Assembly: GCF_040183065.1 (NCBI RefSeq)
Contig: NC_091122.1
Location: forward strand, 160,451,955-160,515,954
Direction: 5' to 3'
Length of the DNA stretch: 64,000 nt
Source of the DNA: Periplaneta americana
Lineage: Eukaryota; Arthropoda; Insecta; Blattodea; Blattidae
In this document: piece after piece, positions 1 through 11,180 of the stretch
Layout: every line of letters begins with the position of its first letter
Numbering within the stretch: the stretch's first letter is position 1
Translations under genes and position numbers: made by a program
Notes under the pieces: generated by a model
Told to the model about the DNA's origin: nothing
The model's database searches: none
What the model saw: the letters and a program-made list of their open reading frames with translations, nothing else

Positions 1-803
1 ATAAATAAATGAGTAAAATAAAATAGGAACTAAAATATAATTACAGCGGCAATGGAATTATATAATATAATATTAACACTATAGAAGAATAATATCGCAC
101 GTGAAAAGTAGGACTAATATATATTTCAAAATTGTAGAATACAAATATAATATAGGTTGATTAATTCATACACATAGGCTATAAATTTATTTAATCAAAT
201 TGAAGATATTAACACGTTTCTAATTTTCTTGTTATATTTTAGTGGGTTACATGTTAGAAGTTCTGGGTGTAATTTAGTTAAAGCATTGTACAACCGAGGG
301 CCAAAATTTATGCTATGCTTTAGACCAGCAGATGTGAGACATTTAGGTTCTACTAATGTTGAATTAATATTTCGTCTTGTGTCATAATTGTGTGTCTGTA
401 ATACAAACTTATTACGATTTTTATGATAAAATTTTAACAGGGTATACTTATAAATTTGTTCAATATTAAATACATTAAATTCAGAATAAATTAATTTAGT
501 TGGATAATCGAAACGTTTCTTCAAACAAATTTTAATTATTCGTTTTTGTAGTAAATTTAACGGACTAAGATTAATTTTTGTACTTCCACCCCAAACAATT
601 ATACCATATTGAATGATAGACTGAATAATGGCCAAATAAACATTTCGTAGAACTCTAATAGGTAAGTAGCATCGAAGATTAACGAATTTATAAATTGTTT
701 TACGAAGCCTCTTACAAAGATAAGTAATGTGATGAGGCCATTTTAAATTCTGATCAATAATGATACCCAGATATTTGACATATTTGGCTTCTTTCAAAGG
801 TGG
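1..803 (-). mobile_element. 5'-truncated jockey/I-like LINE, RT C-terminal part
   Basis: An uninterrupted 200-residue reading frame (797 to 195) matches the region after the RT catalytic core of jockey/I-type LINEs: a KYLGIIID motif near the start, then the conserved QSIIQYGIIVWGG block and a basic C-terminus. About 37% of residues look shared with the RT fragment at 50324-51310, so both belong to one family. The catalytic YxDD region is missing because the copy is 5'-truncated at about 803, where Helitron sequence begins. The AT-rich 1-194 is its 3' UTR, and the tail lies outside the window. Such copies are dead on arrival. Family placement is from motif recognition, not a tree. Confidence 0.8.
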
Positions 804-805
804 AC

Positions 806-853
806 ATTACTTTATACTCTAACGGGTGCAGCGGAGCGCACGGGTATGGCTAG
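806..853 (+). mobile_element. Helitron 3' terminus (truncated copy)
   Basis: This 48-bp piece matches the minus-strand 3' end of the Helitron at 14418-15400. It has the GC-rich hairpin around GTGCAGCGGAGCGCAC and ends in CTAG followed by T, the Helitron signature (3' hairpin, CTRR end, insertion between A and T). The LINE insertion to its left has removed or displaced the rest. Confidence 0.7.
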
Positions 854-1329
854 TAAATTAAATAAAAGAAGTGTCCTGACCATCTTCGGATATCGAACAC
901 TGACGGCTAAGAAACTGAAACATTCTAATAAAGAACTAGCCTGTTCGAGTCTGCTTTAATACTGATGTGTCATTTTGTTGAGCATGTGCTTTTCTGTTAG
1001 AGGCGAACTCTTCTAGTTTCTGCCATTACACCAGACAGCTGTTCCTAACAGCGGTGTAACCCAAGGTTACATGGGGTGGCCACAGAGAGTAATTACTAGC
1101 ATATGCTCTTTTCCTGCTCTCCGTATTGAAACTTGGAGCTCTCGTTGGGACTTACGTATATGTTACAATATGAAGTCACGAAGTTCAGAGGAACGTAAAA
1201 AAAAAAAAAAAAAAAATAGAAACTGATCCCGAATTATTTCAATTTGTGGCATGGTACGTGAGGAAAATCGCAAGTAAATAAATGGGCTAGAATTTCTGCG
1301 ACTACTTTCTGTGAGGTTACCTGAAGTCC
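854..1329. other. unannotated stretch with poly-A run
   Basis: No gene recognised. An A-rich run lies at 1197-1216. The overlapping minus-strand frames at 1163-1575 are shadows of the transposase remnant on the other strand. Confidence 0.5.
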
Positions 1330-1509
1330 AAAGTGTACGTAAACAGGCCCCAAACAACTGATGGCCTGAAGATTGGCATTGCCCAGGAAATCGCCAACAC
1401 TGATGGCGAAATGTTGGGAAGAGTGACACGCAACTTCAGGGAAAGACTTGAAGAGTGCATGGAGAGAGACGGACACCATTTGAAGGACATAATTTTTAAT
1501 ACAATCTAA
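1330..1509 (+). pseudogene. mariner/Tc1-like transposase C-terminal remnant
   Basis: The plus frame reads KVYVNRPQTTDGLK, then EMLGRVTRNFRERLEEC, then HHLKDIIF and a TAA stop at 1507-1509. This is the usual C-terminal end of insect mariner/Tc1-type transposases (R-P-x-T..L, then a helix with NFRxRLxxC, then a short tail). The catalytic domain is absent. Upstream, 1270-1329 may continue the same protein with frame damage. The MITE at 1533 is inserted just downstream. Confidence 0.65.
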
Positions 1510-1532
1510 ATGGTTGTCAACAAAATGGCATA

Positions 1533-2600
1533 GGGGATAAGTGGGTACAGTAAGACAGGGAGAACAGTGAGACATGTTTTATTAGATGGTAAATTTTGAT
1601 GTTGAGATGTTGATAACAGTGGAGTTGTATGTTGCATGAGTAAAGCAACAGTATTTTCATACTCGATTTGATTCTAGTTATAAAGGCGAGTGATGAAAAA
1701 ATAATTCGTAATTTTTCACTCTAGAAATAAAATTTTGGCTTGTGTTTAATGAAGGTTATATTTGATATACAAATGAAATGTAAATATGAATGTTTTGTTA
1801 TCTAATACTGTGGTATTTGAGATTATGTTTGGTAAAGTTTCGTCTTTCTTGTTTTAATTTTGAAGTGATGGCGCCATTTTTAAATTAACTATGCGTAAAG
1901 GGAACAGTGAGACATGCCATTGAAGGGTACACTGAGACGTCTCACTGTTCCCATGTACCAATGTTTTGCAAAAACAAACTGTAATTATATTACATTTACC
2001 AGTAACTAACATTAAAAATGAACATACTAGTAACCAATTTAGGAACTGTAGCTTAAAATAATGGATACATTACGTTTTAATGGTTTCATAAATAAAAAAT
2101 TATTCACAAAATTTAAGAAAATGTTAAAAAATAATAAAGAATTACATTAAATTCTTTGTTGTCACCAAAAATTCATTTCACTTTTTCGCAAAAGTTTTAA
2201 ATGTCATGGAAAATTTACTTTTCCAAATGTTCCAGATGTTTCAATGGTTTCGAAGACAGACATCAAAATGATTCTAAATAAGCCTACAGAACATGTCAAG
2301 ATAAAGAGACAGCAAGCTTCCCTTTCTCTTTAAATAAATGTAAATCATTTCAATGTCCGTTAATAGACACTGTGGTGTCTCACTGTACCCTCCTGAATGG
2401 GAACAGTGAGACATTAGCATTTTTTGTGACAAACACGTATTGTATATTATGTCCTTTATCTATTAACATTTTTGTTTATGTATTATTGTACTCCATGTTT
2501 TAATGTCTATTCCTATTGCACTTGAATTTAATAATACTTGGATTATCACTTGCATACATATGTCTTAATATTTTGTGTCTCACTGTACCCACTACTCCCC
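1533..2600. mobile_element. TA-flanked MITE with eight copies of a 15-bp motif
   Basis: The ends are inverted (GGGGATAAGTGGGTACAGTA against the reverse complement of the right end, GGGGAGTAGTGGGTACAGTG) and are flanked by TA at 1531-1532 and 2601-2602. Variants of GGGTACAGTGAGACA occur at about 1543, 1560, 1900 and 1925 and, inverted or direct, at 1939, 2376, 2399 and 2576. The pair at 1925-1952 forms a local palindrome. No coding capacity is seen. A Tc1/mariner-like mover is suggested by the TA duplication, but the family is not one I recognise. Confidence 0.75.
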
Positions 2601-3858
2601 TACATAGCCAGCTTTTTTTGGTAGCAATGGATTTGTTCTAATAGACATAACTACTGAGTTATTTCCATTTGAAAATCGTCCGATTTCTCTGGCTCACATT
2701 GTACTATTATGCGTATGCCTGCATGGTATTCTGAGATTCTATGTCACTGTTGCACCTTGTTTGAAGGCTAGATCTGGCCCGGCTGGGCTTGCCTGCTTTT
2801 TAAAACCTAAAAATGGGCCTATAGTTTCGAGAAAAAGCAAATTTGTGAAAGAAAATGCAATACTGACACATGGAGTAGGCCTATATGATAGTTCCTTCTG
2901 AACCTCAAAGAAGACGTAGGCCTACAGGCAAGAAGCTTCTTATTATCGACTTCCTAGAGTGCAAGGAACATTTTCATAGAAAGGAAATTTGATTCGTTTA
3001 TATATATATTTTTTTTAACTCAGTGCTAGTGTCGCTTAAAGCTATATCTGTTGCCTTCATGTTGAGATAACAAGAAAAGATTATGACTAGCTCAATAAAA
3101 TATCTCTGATAAACAGAATCGTTAGCAAATTAAATATTTTAAAGTTATACTGATTTGCTGATTGTAGGGCCTATAGTAAGGGCGTGAGATTGTTTCAGTG
3201 AAAGAAGAAAGACTATTTGTTCCAGTAATTATGCAATTGCAATTCATGTGGAAATCCGTTGTCTGCAAAGAGATTATTATCAGAGAGTTGGTTCAGTTAC
3301 TGGGAACACTCGAGGTAACAATGATAAAAAAACATCAAAAGTAAGAGAGTATGATAGCTTTTATTCCTAATAAAAAGAAGAGGCCGATGTAGAGGCCAAG
3401 AGGAAGAGAAGGATAATAAGAAGAAGACAAGAAGAACACGGCCTTCCTAGTCTATGCTGACACGATCATCATGAAAACGAGTAGCCCAACGAGAATCTGT
3501 ACTACAATCCACTGTAATTCACCACAAACTGCACTCAAGGCACTGAGATTTTCTGTGGGGTTTTTGTCATGTAAAGATTCGATCTTTAATCTTCAATTGT
3601 CACAATACTCCAGACACGTGTAGGCTCCATTTCTAGCTCTCGTTGCTTAAACACAGAGTACGCTATGGACGAAACGAACACACGTGCTTGTTCCTCAAGC
3701 CTTCAACTACAACTGACGTAATTTGCATTGATGTTGCTTCAACCACTTCACAGTTCTACCAACGTTTGCATTATTTATGAAATTGTCGTCGTACGAAGCT
3801 CGAGGGACATTTGTATCAATAGTTTCTTAATAATACGTTTTTAATTCAGTATTCTGTT
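2601..3858. other. unannotated AT-rich stretch
   Basis: No gene, RNA or complete repeat was recognised. A purine-rich tract lies at about 3370-3435. The sequence just before 3859 may be the damaged 5' part of the next LINE remnant. Confidence 0.4.
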
Positions 3859-4255
3859 GTGAATTTGTATATTTTCCACTGTTTGATTAAAATGAAGTCA
3901 AATTTAAACAGTTATTATCCACATAGCGAGATTAATCATTATGGCACAAGACATAATTACCACCTTGTGTCCCCTAGCGTTAGATTAACCAAATCTAAAC
4001 AATGGTTTACATCAGTTGCATTGTCTATGTTTAATAAACTTGCTTATAGTGCACATAGTGTTAATTTTAATAGATTTAGGTGTGTTATTCGTGACTGGCT
4101 AATCAAAAACCCTTTTTTATGATTTAAATGAATTTATGGAAACTAATGTTGATATAGTATTTTAGTTTGTTTGTTTATCTTGTTTTTCTTTTGACTTTGT
4201 CTATGTATCTCCGATACCACGACTGTTTTTATCAATAAATCAATAAATAAATCAT
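3859..4255 (+). mobile_element. LINE C-terminal end with 3' UTR
   Basis: An 87-residue frame ends at 4122 with the SEINHYGTRHNYHL and KSKQWFTSVALSMFNKL blocks. These are typical of the C-terminal end of jockey/CR1-like LINE ORF2, where a TRxxxxL motif precedes a short ILFN-like helix. It is followed by a T-rich 3' UTR and a repetitive AATAAATC tail at about 4233-4255. All catalytic domains are missing (5' truncation). Confidence 0.65.
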
Positions 4256-4716
4256 ACACTTCTGTGAAGGACTTAATAGGAAGGTTGGCTGCACTAAAAT
4301 AAAAGACACGCGTTCATAAGCACATTATTATGATGACGAAACAAAACAGAAGAAAACATATTATGCTTAATGAAGGTCGTGTTAATTTTAACTCCTGGTC
4401 ATATAACCTACAAGGACTTCTCTTTAATGATAATGTACAGTAGTTATGACGAATTACTCATACCGGTATGTAATCTTTGAATTCCTTTGCTAAGAAGAAG
4501 ATTTCATACTGCACTGAAAAGCAATGCGGTCGAACAAAAAGTATAATTTCTTTAAATGGACATGATATTTTTATACCATAGGGAATTTAGAAAATATACA
4601 TAATAATGCATTAGCATTTTTTCCTTACAGGTTACTACTACTACTTCCTCTCTTATTAATAAAATGACAGTAACACATACAGTGTTACCACATGCAACAT
4701 TGTTGCAAGAACGTTA
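4256..4716. other. unannotated stretch
   Basis: AT-rich, with no supported feature. Confidence 0.4.
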
Positions 4717-5107
4717 TCAAACTTTCTCACATGTTTCTCCATCACATCCACACGTCTGCCACGCGTATATCAGCATGTCTTTGAGAACAGGTGAATGAAA
4801 TTTGTGATACACAACAGAATAGAATGTCATTATGAAGCCCCTACCGTGCAACTTGTCTGGAATGTTTTCAGAGATAATTTTATGTCTGAAATACTCTTCT
4901 AGCTTTCCAATTACAATTTTATATTGCCTTAAAATATACATCCAAGGATTGTACAAAACTTGTAGTTTTTGGAAGAATAATTTGTGTTTTGGTTGTCTTA
5001 TTATGTGAAGTATTGTTTACTTCTTCATCAGTAAATATAGTGTCATCTATCTGACCACTCCAGGAATTCAGATGTTGTAGTGCTCTTAACAACCGGGAGA
5101 AATACAT
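4717..5107 (-). pseudogene. pogo/Tigger-like DDE transposase fragment, frameshifted
   Basis: Two overlapping minus frames join through a frameshift near 4940. The upstream one ends ILPKTTSFVQSLDVYF, which resembles the LPPNTTSxxQPLDVxF segment of pogo/Tigger and jerky-type DDE domains, where the D is the third catalytic acid. The downstream frame continues RQYKIVIGKLEEYFRH and on to the C-terminal helices. Its 79 and 62 residues are far short of a full transposase, and no TIRs were found. Assignment is by motif only. Confidence 0.5.
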
Positions 5108-6049
5108 CTCTTAACCATTTTCTCACGTGATTTTTGTCAGTTTACCGGAACTACTTACATCGACCACGACATTAAATGGATGTTTTAATTTAGATCCAAA
5201 TTCCCTTTTCGGTTCTTGAAAGCATATGTACCTAGACTTTCAACTGCATACCTATGGATTTGGACGGTGTACGAATGAGTGACAGATGCCATGGATTGCA
5301 TTACTACTATATTGATGTGAGTTAAGAGAAAAAAATTGACTAGAGCATTAATGCAGGAGCTGTGATACGATATCGCAGAACTACGAGGATCGGAGTGCGC
5401 TCAAGAAGCGGCATAAGTAGCAACGATTTTCAAGTCAATATATTTCTTAAACGAGGAAAAAGCGAAACGAACGACTATCACCACGTTTCTTACCGAACGA
5501 AAATTACCTTAAATATGCATTTTTATTAAACTCAAGCACCATGATCTGAGATAGATTCCTTGTCAGTGTTATTTATATCGGTTTATTAGTTGTATAGAAG
5601 CGTTCTGATTATTTATATCTGTTTATGTGTTAGTTTAAACTGGATATGTGAATTGTGTTGAGTTCTTATTATTTATATTAGCTTATTTCTTAGTGAGTAG
5701 TGATTACAGCTATAAATATCATCGATAGTACTAGCTAGTCAAGTGCGTGTGTTGTGAAAATAGAGCTTTTGTGTACCGCTACATTTTCAGGCCACGATCC
5801 GCTCTGTTTTTCCCTGTATCTTATGTTTCATTAACCTTCAGGAAATGTGTTTATCCAAAATTGAACTTTTATCTCCAACGGAAAGACATACTTGTATTAT
5901 CTGCATTGGCCCACCCAAAGAACATTGTTATCGAAAATGAATCACAGATTTCTTGAAACCACTGTGCAATTTTGTAGTACCTGGAGCATTGGTTATAAAG
6001 AGTAGTTTCTGAGAGTTTTATAAGTGATATGTATATACATACTGTATAT
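5108..6049. other. unannotated stretch
   Basis: No recognised gene. A 69-residue plus frame (5747-5956) was looked at and matched nothing I know. There are a few near-repeats of the phrase TTATTTATAT at 5567-5690. Confidence 0.35.
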
Positions 6050-6331
6050 AGACAAGGATGCCCTTTATCATCTACCCTATTCAACATCTACTTGAAGGAT
6101 TTGGTGAAGAACTGTTTTCAGAACATGGGAGGGATAACAGTAGGAGGAAGAAGAATAAAGTTCTTAAGATTTGCTGATGATATGGCGTTGTTAGCAGAAG
6201 AGGAGACGACTAAGGAATAGCCTATGCTACTGGAGCTAAATGACAGCTGTGAGCAGTATATGGGATGAAGATAAATGCAAACAAGACAAAGATCATGGTC
6301 ATAGGAAGAAAAGTAAATAAGATAAACTTGC
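6050..6331 (+). mobile_element. RTE-like LINE RT fragment (family A), degenerate
   Basis: The frame shows RQGCPLSSTLFNIYLKDLV and, about 30 residues later, RFADDMALLAEE. These are RT motif B' and the catalytic F/YxDD motif of RTE-like LINEs. A stop follows at about 6218 and the element continues frameshifted to a VIGRKVNKINLR segment. The same family occurs at 28626-31311 and 44340-44465. The copy is interrupted at about 6332 by a GC-rich TIR element. Confidence 0.75.
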
Positions 6332-7163
6332 GAGTTTCTCACACGCCGCTACTTTTGCTGCGCAACTTTTGTACTGCAGCTGCAAAAGTTGCGTGTCGTG
6401 TTCGCACGTACGCCAAAAGTAGCGCGCTGCACGCTACTTTTCGTGCTGCGCAACCCGAGTGCTGCAAAAGTTGCAACTGGAGGTTGCGAGTCTGTTCACC
6501 GCAAGGCGCTACTTTTGCAGCCGCAGTCATGCTGCAGGTTTCCATCTCCGTGTTGACTTCTCAATATACATTTTGTGGTTATGTTCGCATTATTACGAAA
6601 CTCATGCGAAAGCTTACTTATCTATTTTTGCTTTTCTGCCCTAACTAGTATTCAGAAATTGACATTATTTTTACTATAAAGCTTTTAAAAACGCCTATAT
6701 ACTTAAATGCTAACCAACGGCATATTCACGTAATCAATGTTGGCAACCCTCCTGTTTGAAACTACGCTACAGAAAATTAAAAAAATGAATTATATCGTCA
6801 GCAAATATGCTCAGACTGTGTTGTGCATTTAATGACTGTTACAAATAATTTATTTTCATCACATCTAACATTAAAATACATCCAAACAATAAAAGTATCA
6901 TTGGCACATTTGGGTGGTAACACTGGTCGCAACCGCAGCAAAAGTTTCAACAAAACCGATATCAAAAATGCTGCGGCTGCAACCCTGAGAACCCTGTTCA
7001 CACGTCGCTACTTTTAAGCTGCGGGCAGCATGAAAAAGTAGCGGGCAGCAGGTTCGGCAGCTGCTACTTTTCGGGTTGCACCGTTGTTCACACGTCGCAG
7101 TACGAGAGTTGCGCAGTTTTTTGTACTGCAGCGCTTCAAAAGTAGCGACGTGTGACCGTACCT
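6332..7163. mobile_element. GC-rich TIR element with many AAAAGTAGC motifs
   Basis: The ends are inverted (TCACACGCCGCTACTTTTG on the left; the right end reads the same way on the minus strand as TCACACGTCGCTACTTTTG). Within about 220 bp of each end the motifs GCTACTTTT/AAAAGTAGC and AAAAGTTGC recur in both orientations, mixed with CTGCAG. The middle is AT-rich and non-coding. The right end is followed by TAA, which would fit a PIF/Harbinger 3-bp duplication, but the left flank does not clearly show one. Frames of 60-127 residues here are by-products of the GC-rich repeats. Confidence 0.65.
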
Positions 7164-7767
7164 TAATTTACTCTTAACTGAATATAAGTATAATAATGAA
7201 ATTCATGTATGTTAAAATAAGACCCTTTTCAATTTAAAATACAAGAACACTTATTATTTTAAAAATTAGAAAAAATATTAGACTCATTTGATTAGGTACA
7301 ACAGAAAAATCGACTTTTTCGACTTAATGTGCCTTTTCCCGCCGACCAAAGCACTGTGAACTTATTTCATAGTATAGGGCCTACTATTATTTCTATGATT
7401 AGCAATTTAAAGTACATTAGAAATTACTCCAGACCTGCATTCATTAGCAGCATCATAATGCTCTATTCCTAATCAGTTTAAATGGTTGTAATATTTTTTA
7501 AATAAACCAAATTTCACACTACTATGTTCCACATTCTATACCATAGATCATGGATCCACACTGAAGTAATACGAGGAGAAGAGAGGCCTCATTACCAAAA
7601 AGATTGAGAAACACTGTTCTATGTGGCAGATTTTCCCAACGAATTTTGGTTTTCCTGCTGTCTAGATCAAATGTTTGTTCCACCATTGTCATTCTGTTCT
7701 TTAATTAAATAAATAATTATTACCAATTACATTTTTGGGCCTAAATTTTAGATCAGTGAGACAAAAA
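7164..7767. other. unannotated stretch
   Basis: AT-rich, with no supported feature. It may hold further debris of the interrupted LINE. Confidence 0.35.
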
Positions 7768-8579
7768 CATTTTGTGCGAGATCGTGCGTATTTGCTTGCT
7801 TTCCGCACAGAACTATTACGCGGTAAGTGTGAAATACCACATTCAGTATTCCCAACGTAACACACATAACAATTTCCCTCTTCTTACCGCTTAAGCGCCA
7901 CATTCATTTTACTGCTTTAGGCTTTTAACATATTATTTTTAGAGACGTTTAACATAGTAATAATTATAAATTGGAAACTTACCACTGCAATTTCACCTAA
8001 ATTGCAATGTTAATTATTGTTTTTGAATATTTGCAAAAATTAAGTAAACTCTACAACACCACAAAAGTTACTGCATTTGTAATCCAAGTAACATTAAGGA
8101 AGCCGTGAAAAAATCAACAAGATTCCAGATGCCGATGTTATTACTGCAATATGTTATATAAATAATATTGTTAAAATATTAAAATGAAAAATAAATCATT
8201 ACATAACCTTACCGTTTGTTTTAAGTTCGCATTTACAGACTGGGGGGGAAAAAAAGACAGACGTATATCACGGCCTGCTGGAATATAGTAAACACAGAAA
8301 ACATTTTATAGCAACAATGTTGAAGATAGATATTTTAGTTTTTAAAAGTTGCCGTCATTGAACAGAAACCAAGATGGAGATTTCATTGCAACTAATTAGA
8401 AATTCCTCTTTCAGGTATGTAATAAACGATCTTCGCACAAAATAATGTACGATACACGAGCGGTATGTTTGTTTTCATGTTCTCGGAAATTAAAAAAGCT
8501 CAACTACGTTTCGATTTTTCAATCTTTTCCTCGAACATGAAAACATCAACATACCGCTCTTGTAACGCATATTACTATT
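7768..8579 (+). repeat. 0.8-kb unclassified repeat, copy 1 of 3
   Basis: Nearly the same sequence occurs at 27485-28188 and 59438-60249, always starting ATTTTGTGCGAGATCGTGCG and ending GTAACGYATATTACTATT. The last about 120 bp form a hairpin (arms around CGAGCGGTATGTT and AACATACCGCTCTTG). A partial inverted match, CGCACAAAATAATG at about 8436, echoes the left end. There is no ORF. The unit is non-autonomous, and I could not assign it to a class. No convincing target duplication was seen. Confidence 0.75.
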
Positions 8580-8660
8580 ATTGAAACAGGCAAAAGTTAC
8601 GGCCCTGGCACGCATGGCTGATGAATCGCTAAAGGGTAAATTTTAGTCTTTTTCTTTTAA

Positions 8661-8899
8661 TTGGTTATTTTACGAAGCTTTTTCAAATGCTATGGTTATA
8701 TAACGTCGAATGAGATGAAGGCGATAATGTCAGCGAAATGAGTCCAGGGTCCAACGCCGAAAGCTACTCAGTTATTTGCTCTTAATGAGTTGAGAGGAAA
8801 CTCCGGAAAAAAACCTCAACCAGGTAACTTGTCCCAACATGGATTTGAACTCGGGCCCGCACGTTTCACGGTCAGGAATGTTAACACAGCGGTGGGCAG
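8661..8899 (-). mobile_element. tRNA-derived SINE (family 1), diverged
   Basis: Reads on the minus strand like the better copies at 25943 and 54864: a B-box-like GAGTTCAAATCC, then the SINE body, ending GGTTATTTTACGA at the left. The A-box region is degraded. Pol III-transcribed and mobilised by a LINE in its active form. Confidence 0.7.
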
Positions 8900-8965
8900 T
8901 TTATTCTTAAAGGTATACCTATAACAAATACATAATTAAATTATTACCACAGTCTAGTATATAGA

Positions 8966-9118
8966 CAGTCACGAAGCTCAATACGTAGTAAATATGCATC
9001 CATAGATAGTTGCTAGCCACTAGGATCGCTACTATCGCCTAATTACAGACAATGCGAAATAGTACCGGTACAGTCTATTATTGTTTCTAGCACCCTCACA
9101 ACTCAAACTTCGTGACTG
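8966..9118. mobile_element. small MITE with CAGTCACGAAG ends
   Basis: The left end CAGTCACGAAGCTCAA and the inverted right end TTGAGTT..CTTCGTGACTG bound 153 bp. TA follows on the right (9119-9120); the left neighbour is GA, probably a mutated TA. It is consistent with a Tc1/mariner-type non-autonomous element. Confidence 0.6.
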
Positions 9119-9472
9119 TATATACTAAACTGTGTTATTGCTGTAAGAAATATAGAATATAGGTGTGAATCTTATTACATCTCAGTTTTCTGGTTGATAA
9201 AAATTAATTTAAAAGAGTTTCATTCCGCTGTGAGCCTTCTAACATTTACCCGCTCTGTTCTCACAGTCATTATAATCTATTCAGAACTGGTTCAGTCTGC
9301 TGAGAACACTCTGTGGTTAGTGACGCAAATGAATCACTTGTTAAAATATGTGCGCACAGCGTCGGATTGAAAAGGCCTAAGTATGAAATATATCGTCAAA
9401 ATATTTCAACTTCATCTTAGTTTTCCCGGCTGAAGCATTTTATTTATTCATTAAATCTTAAATAATTATCTA

Positions 9473-9516
<44 letters not shown>

Positions 9517-9700
9517 CATTTTCAAAAAATCGTCTGCCAAGGCATCCTGGGTTACGAAGAACACAGAATAATATTATACATAGAAGAATAATAACTGATT
9601 ACAGTAAGTAGCTGAGTCAAATTTACGTGAACATAGAACATAAATTTTAGAAATAATGTAAATTATAGGCCTACATACATTTATTACAATTACACACTAA
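9119..9700. repeat. intergenic stretch with (TA)n microsatellite
   Basis: A pure TA dinucleotide run of about 40 bp lies at 9474-9513. The rest shows nothing identifiable. Confidence 0.7.
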
Positions 9701-10591
9701 CAAAAAAAAAAGGAGGGGGAAACTATAATATCTGGTATAAATGGTTTTTCAGGATTGCCACAGACCTTTTCAGGACGGGGAAAAGGTGTTGAGATGTATA
9801 GCGAAGTAACAGCCGCCAACAGTTGGATTGCAAACAAAAAAGGACTTTCGACTAGTGAATGGATATCTAGCCTGAAAATGACAGCAAATTTAGCAGCTGT
9901 TCGTTCCGTTCTCGGCAGATCTCTCGACGGTACCCGGTGCAGACATGGCTGCCCGGAGATTGAAACTTTAGCACACGTCTTGGGTTTCTGTGAACAGGGA
10001 TTGCTCTTGAGGAATTCTCGACATCATCTTGTAAGATCCAAAATTGCTGCCGCATTAAGAAATAAGGGCTGGATAGTAGAAGAAGAAATCTCCTGTCTAG
10101 CTGAAAATGGGTCAACGAGACGAGTAGATATTTTAGCGTTCAATGCTGACACTAAACAGGGCATCATTGTGGACCCCATGATACGTTTTGAAGTAGGATG
10201 TCATCAGTCAGCCGAGGTCCACCTTGAGAAGAAGTCGATCTATGAGCCTACAGTCAACTATTTCAAGCTGAAATATGCCTTAATTCACGTTGAGGTATTC
10301 GGTTTGCTCATAGGTGCTCGAGGGACTATACCAGCTTTTTTCGAAGAATTTCGATGGCAGTTTGCTCTGCCAACATCTCTGAGGGATGACATTGTGATAA
10401 TTGTGTTGAAAAAATTCTGCCAAATCCTAATTAATCACATGGTGCCACATTAATAGCAATTGTAATTTTTCACGCCCTTTTCTTTGTTTCTCTTCTTTAA
10501 AATGTTTACATAATATATATATATATATATATAATTTTTTTTGAGGATATACTGAGTCCGTAAGGGCTACCCTCAATGGGAGACAGTTTAA

Positions 10592-10642
<51 letters not shown>
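9701..10642 (+). mobile_element. R2-like LINE 3' end: zinc knuckle and restriction-like endonuclease
   Basis: The frame from about 9755 (no AUG at the true boundary) to 10453 is open for 232 codons. In order it shows: a GRGKGVEMY segment and NSWIANKKGLSTSEW block (end of the RT thumb); a zinc-knuckle pattern CRHGCPEIETLAHVLGFC; an R..RHH..R helix; and an endonuclease-like core with RRVDILAF, then IIVDPMIRFE, then EKKS. This order (RT, CCHC, PD-(D/E)xK endonuclease) is that of R2-clade LINEs. After the stop comes a 3' UTR and an (ATT)n tail at 10593-10641. The flanks are not rDNA as far as I can see. The RT core is missing (5' truncation). A homologous piece is at 51269-51990. Confidence 0.75.
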
Positions 10643-10643
<1 letters not shown>

Positions 10644-10677
10644 ATTATAATGGTTGAAGTCAGTGATTATTTGAAAA

Positions 10678-10883
10678 GTTCAGAGCCATAGTGGGCCAAG
10701 CGCCATTTATTAAAAACGGAGAAAGCAATTAAGCGATTACCAGAATTCAATGAAACATATAGCAAGTAATATAAAGTATGCACATTAAAACTAAATGATA
10801 TGTCAGTCTCCATTAAACTATGGCATTCACTCAACTTTAACCCGTTTTTATTAAATGGCGCTTGGCCCACTATGCCTCTGAAC
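10678..10883. mobile_element. 206-bp MITE with about 43-bp inverted ends
   Basis: The left arm GTTCAGAGCCATAGTGGGCC and onward through GCGCCATTTATTAAAAACGG is mirrored at the right end with few changes. Clean target duplications were not found, so the superfamily is open. Confidence 0.7.
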
Positions 10884-11180
10884 CCTTCATTTAGGATGAT
10901 GTCATGGATTCCAAATATTTTTTAGAGTGTTAACAGTTAATTATGGGATGGTACTCCTTGCTCCGATCATTAAACCATGCACTTCTCAGGTGTCTTCCAT
11001 CTGGTATTTTTTTTTTCGAAAATACTGAATAGTAGGCTCATAAATTTGTTGTTTTTCTTTGTTGATCTCATGGTTGAGTGTGGCTCATCTCAAATCTAAA
11101 TAATACTAGGTTACACTAACAGAAAAGGTTACAATTTAAGTCGGTACTCCACTTAAAACTGAATTGTATTGTAAAGTTTT

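Noticed and set aside
6265..6648. 127-residue plus frame rich in C, A and R
   Set aside because: It starts in LINE debris and runs through the repeated GC-rich tip of a TIR element; overlapping frames on the other strand are equally open.
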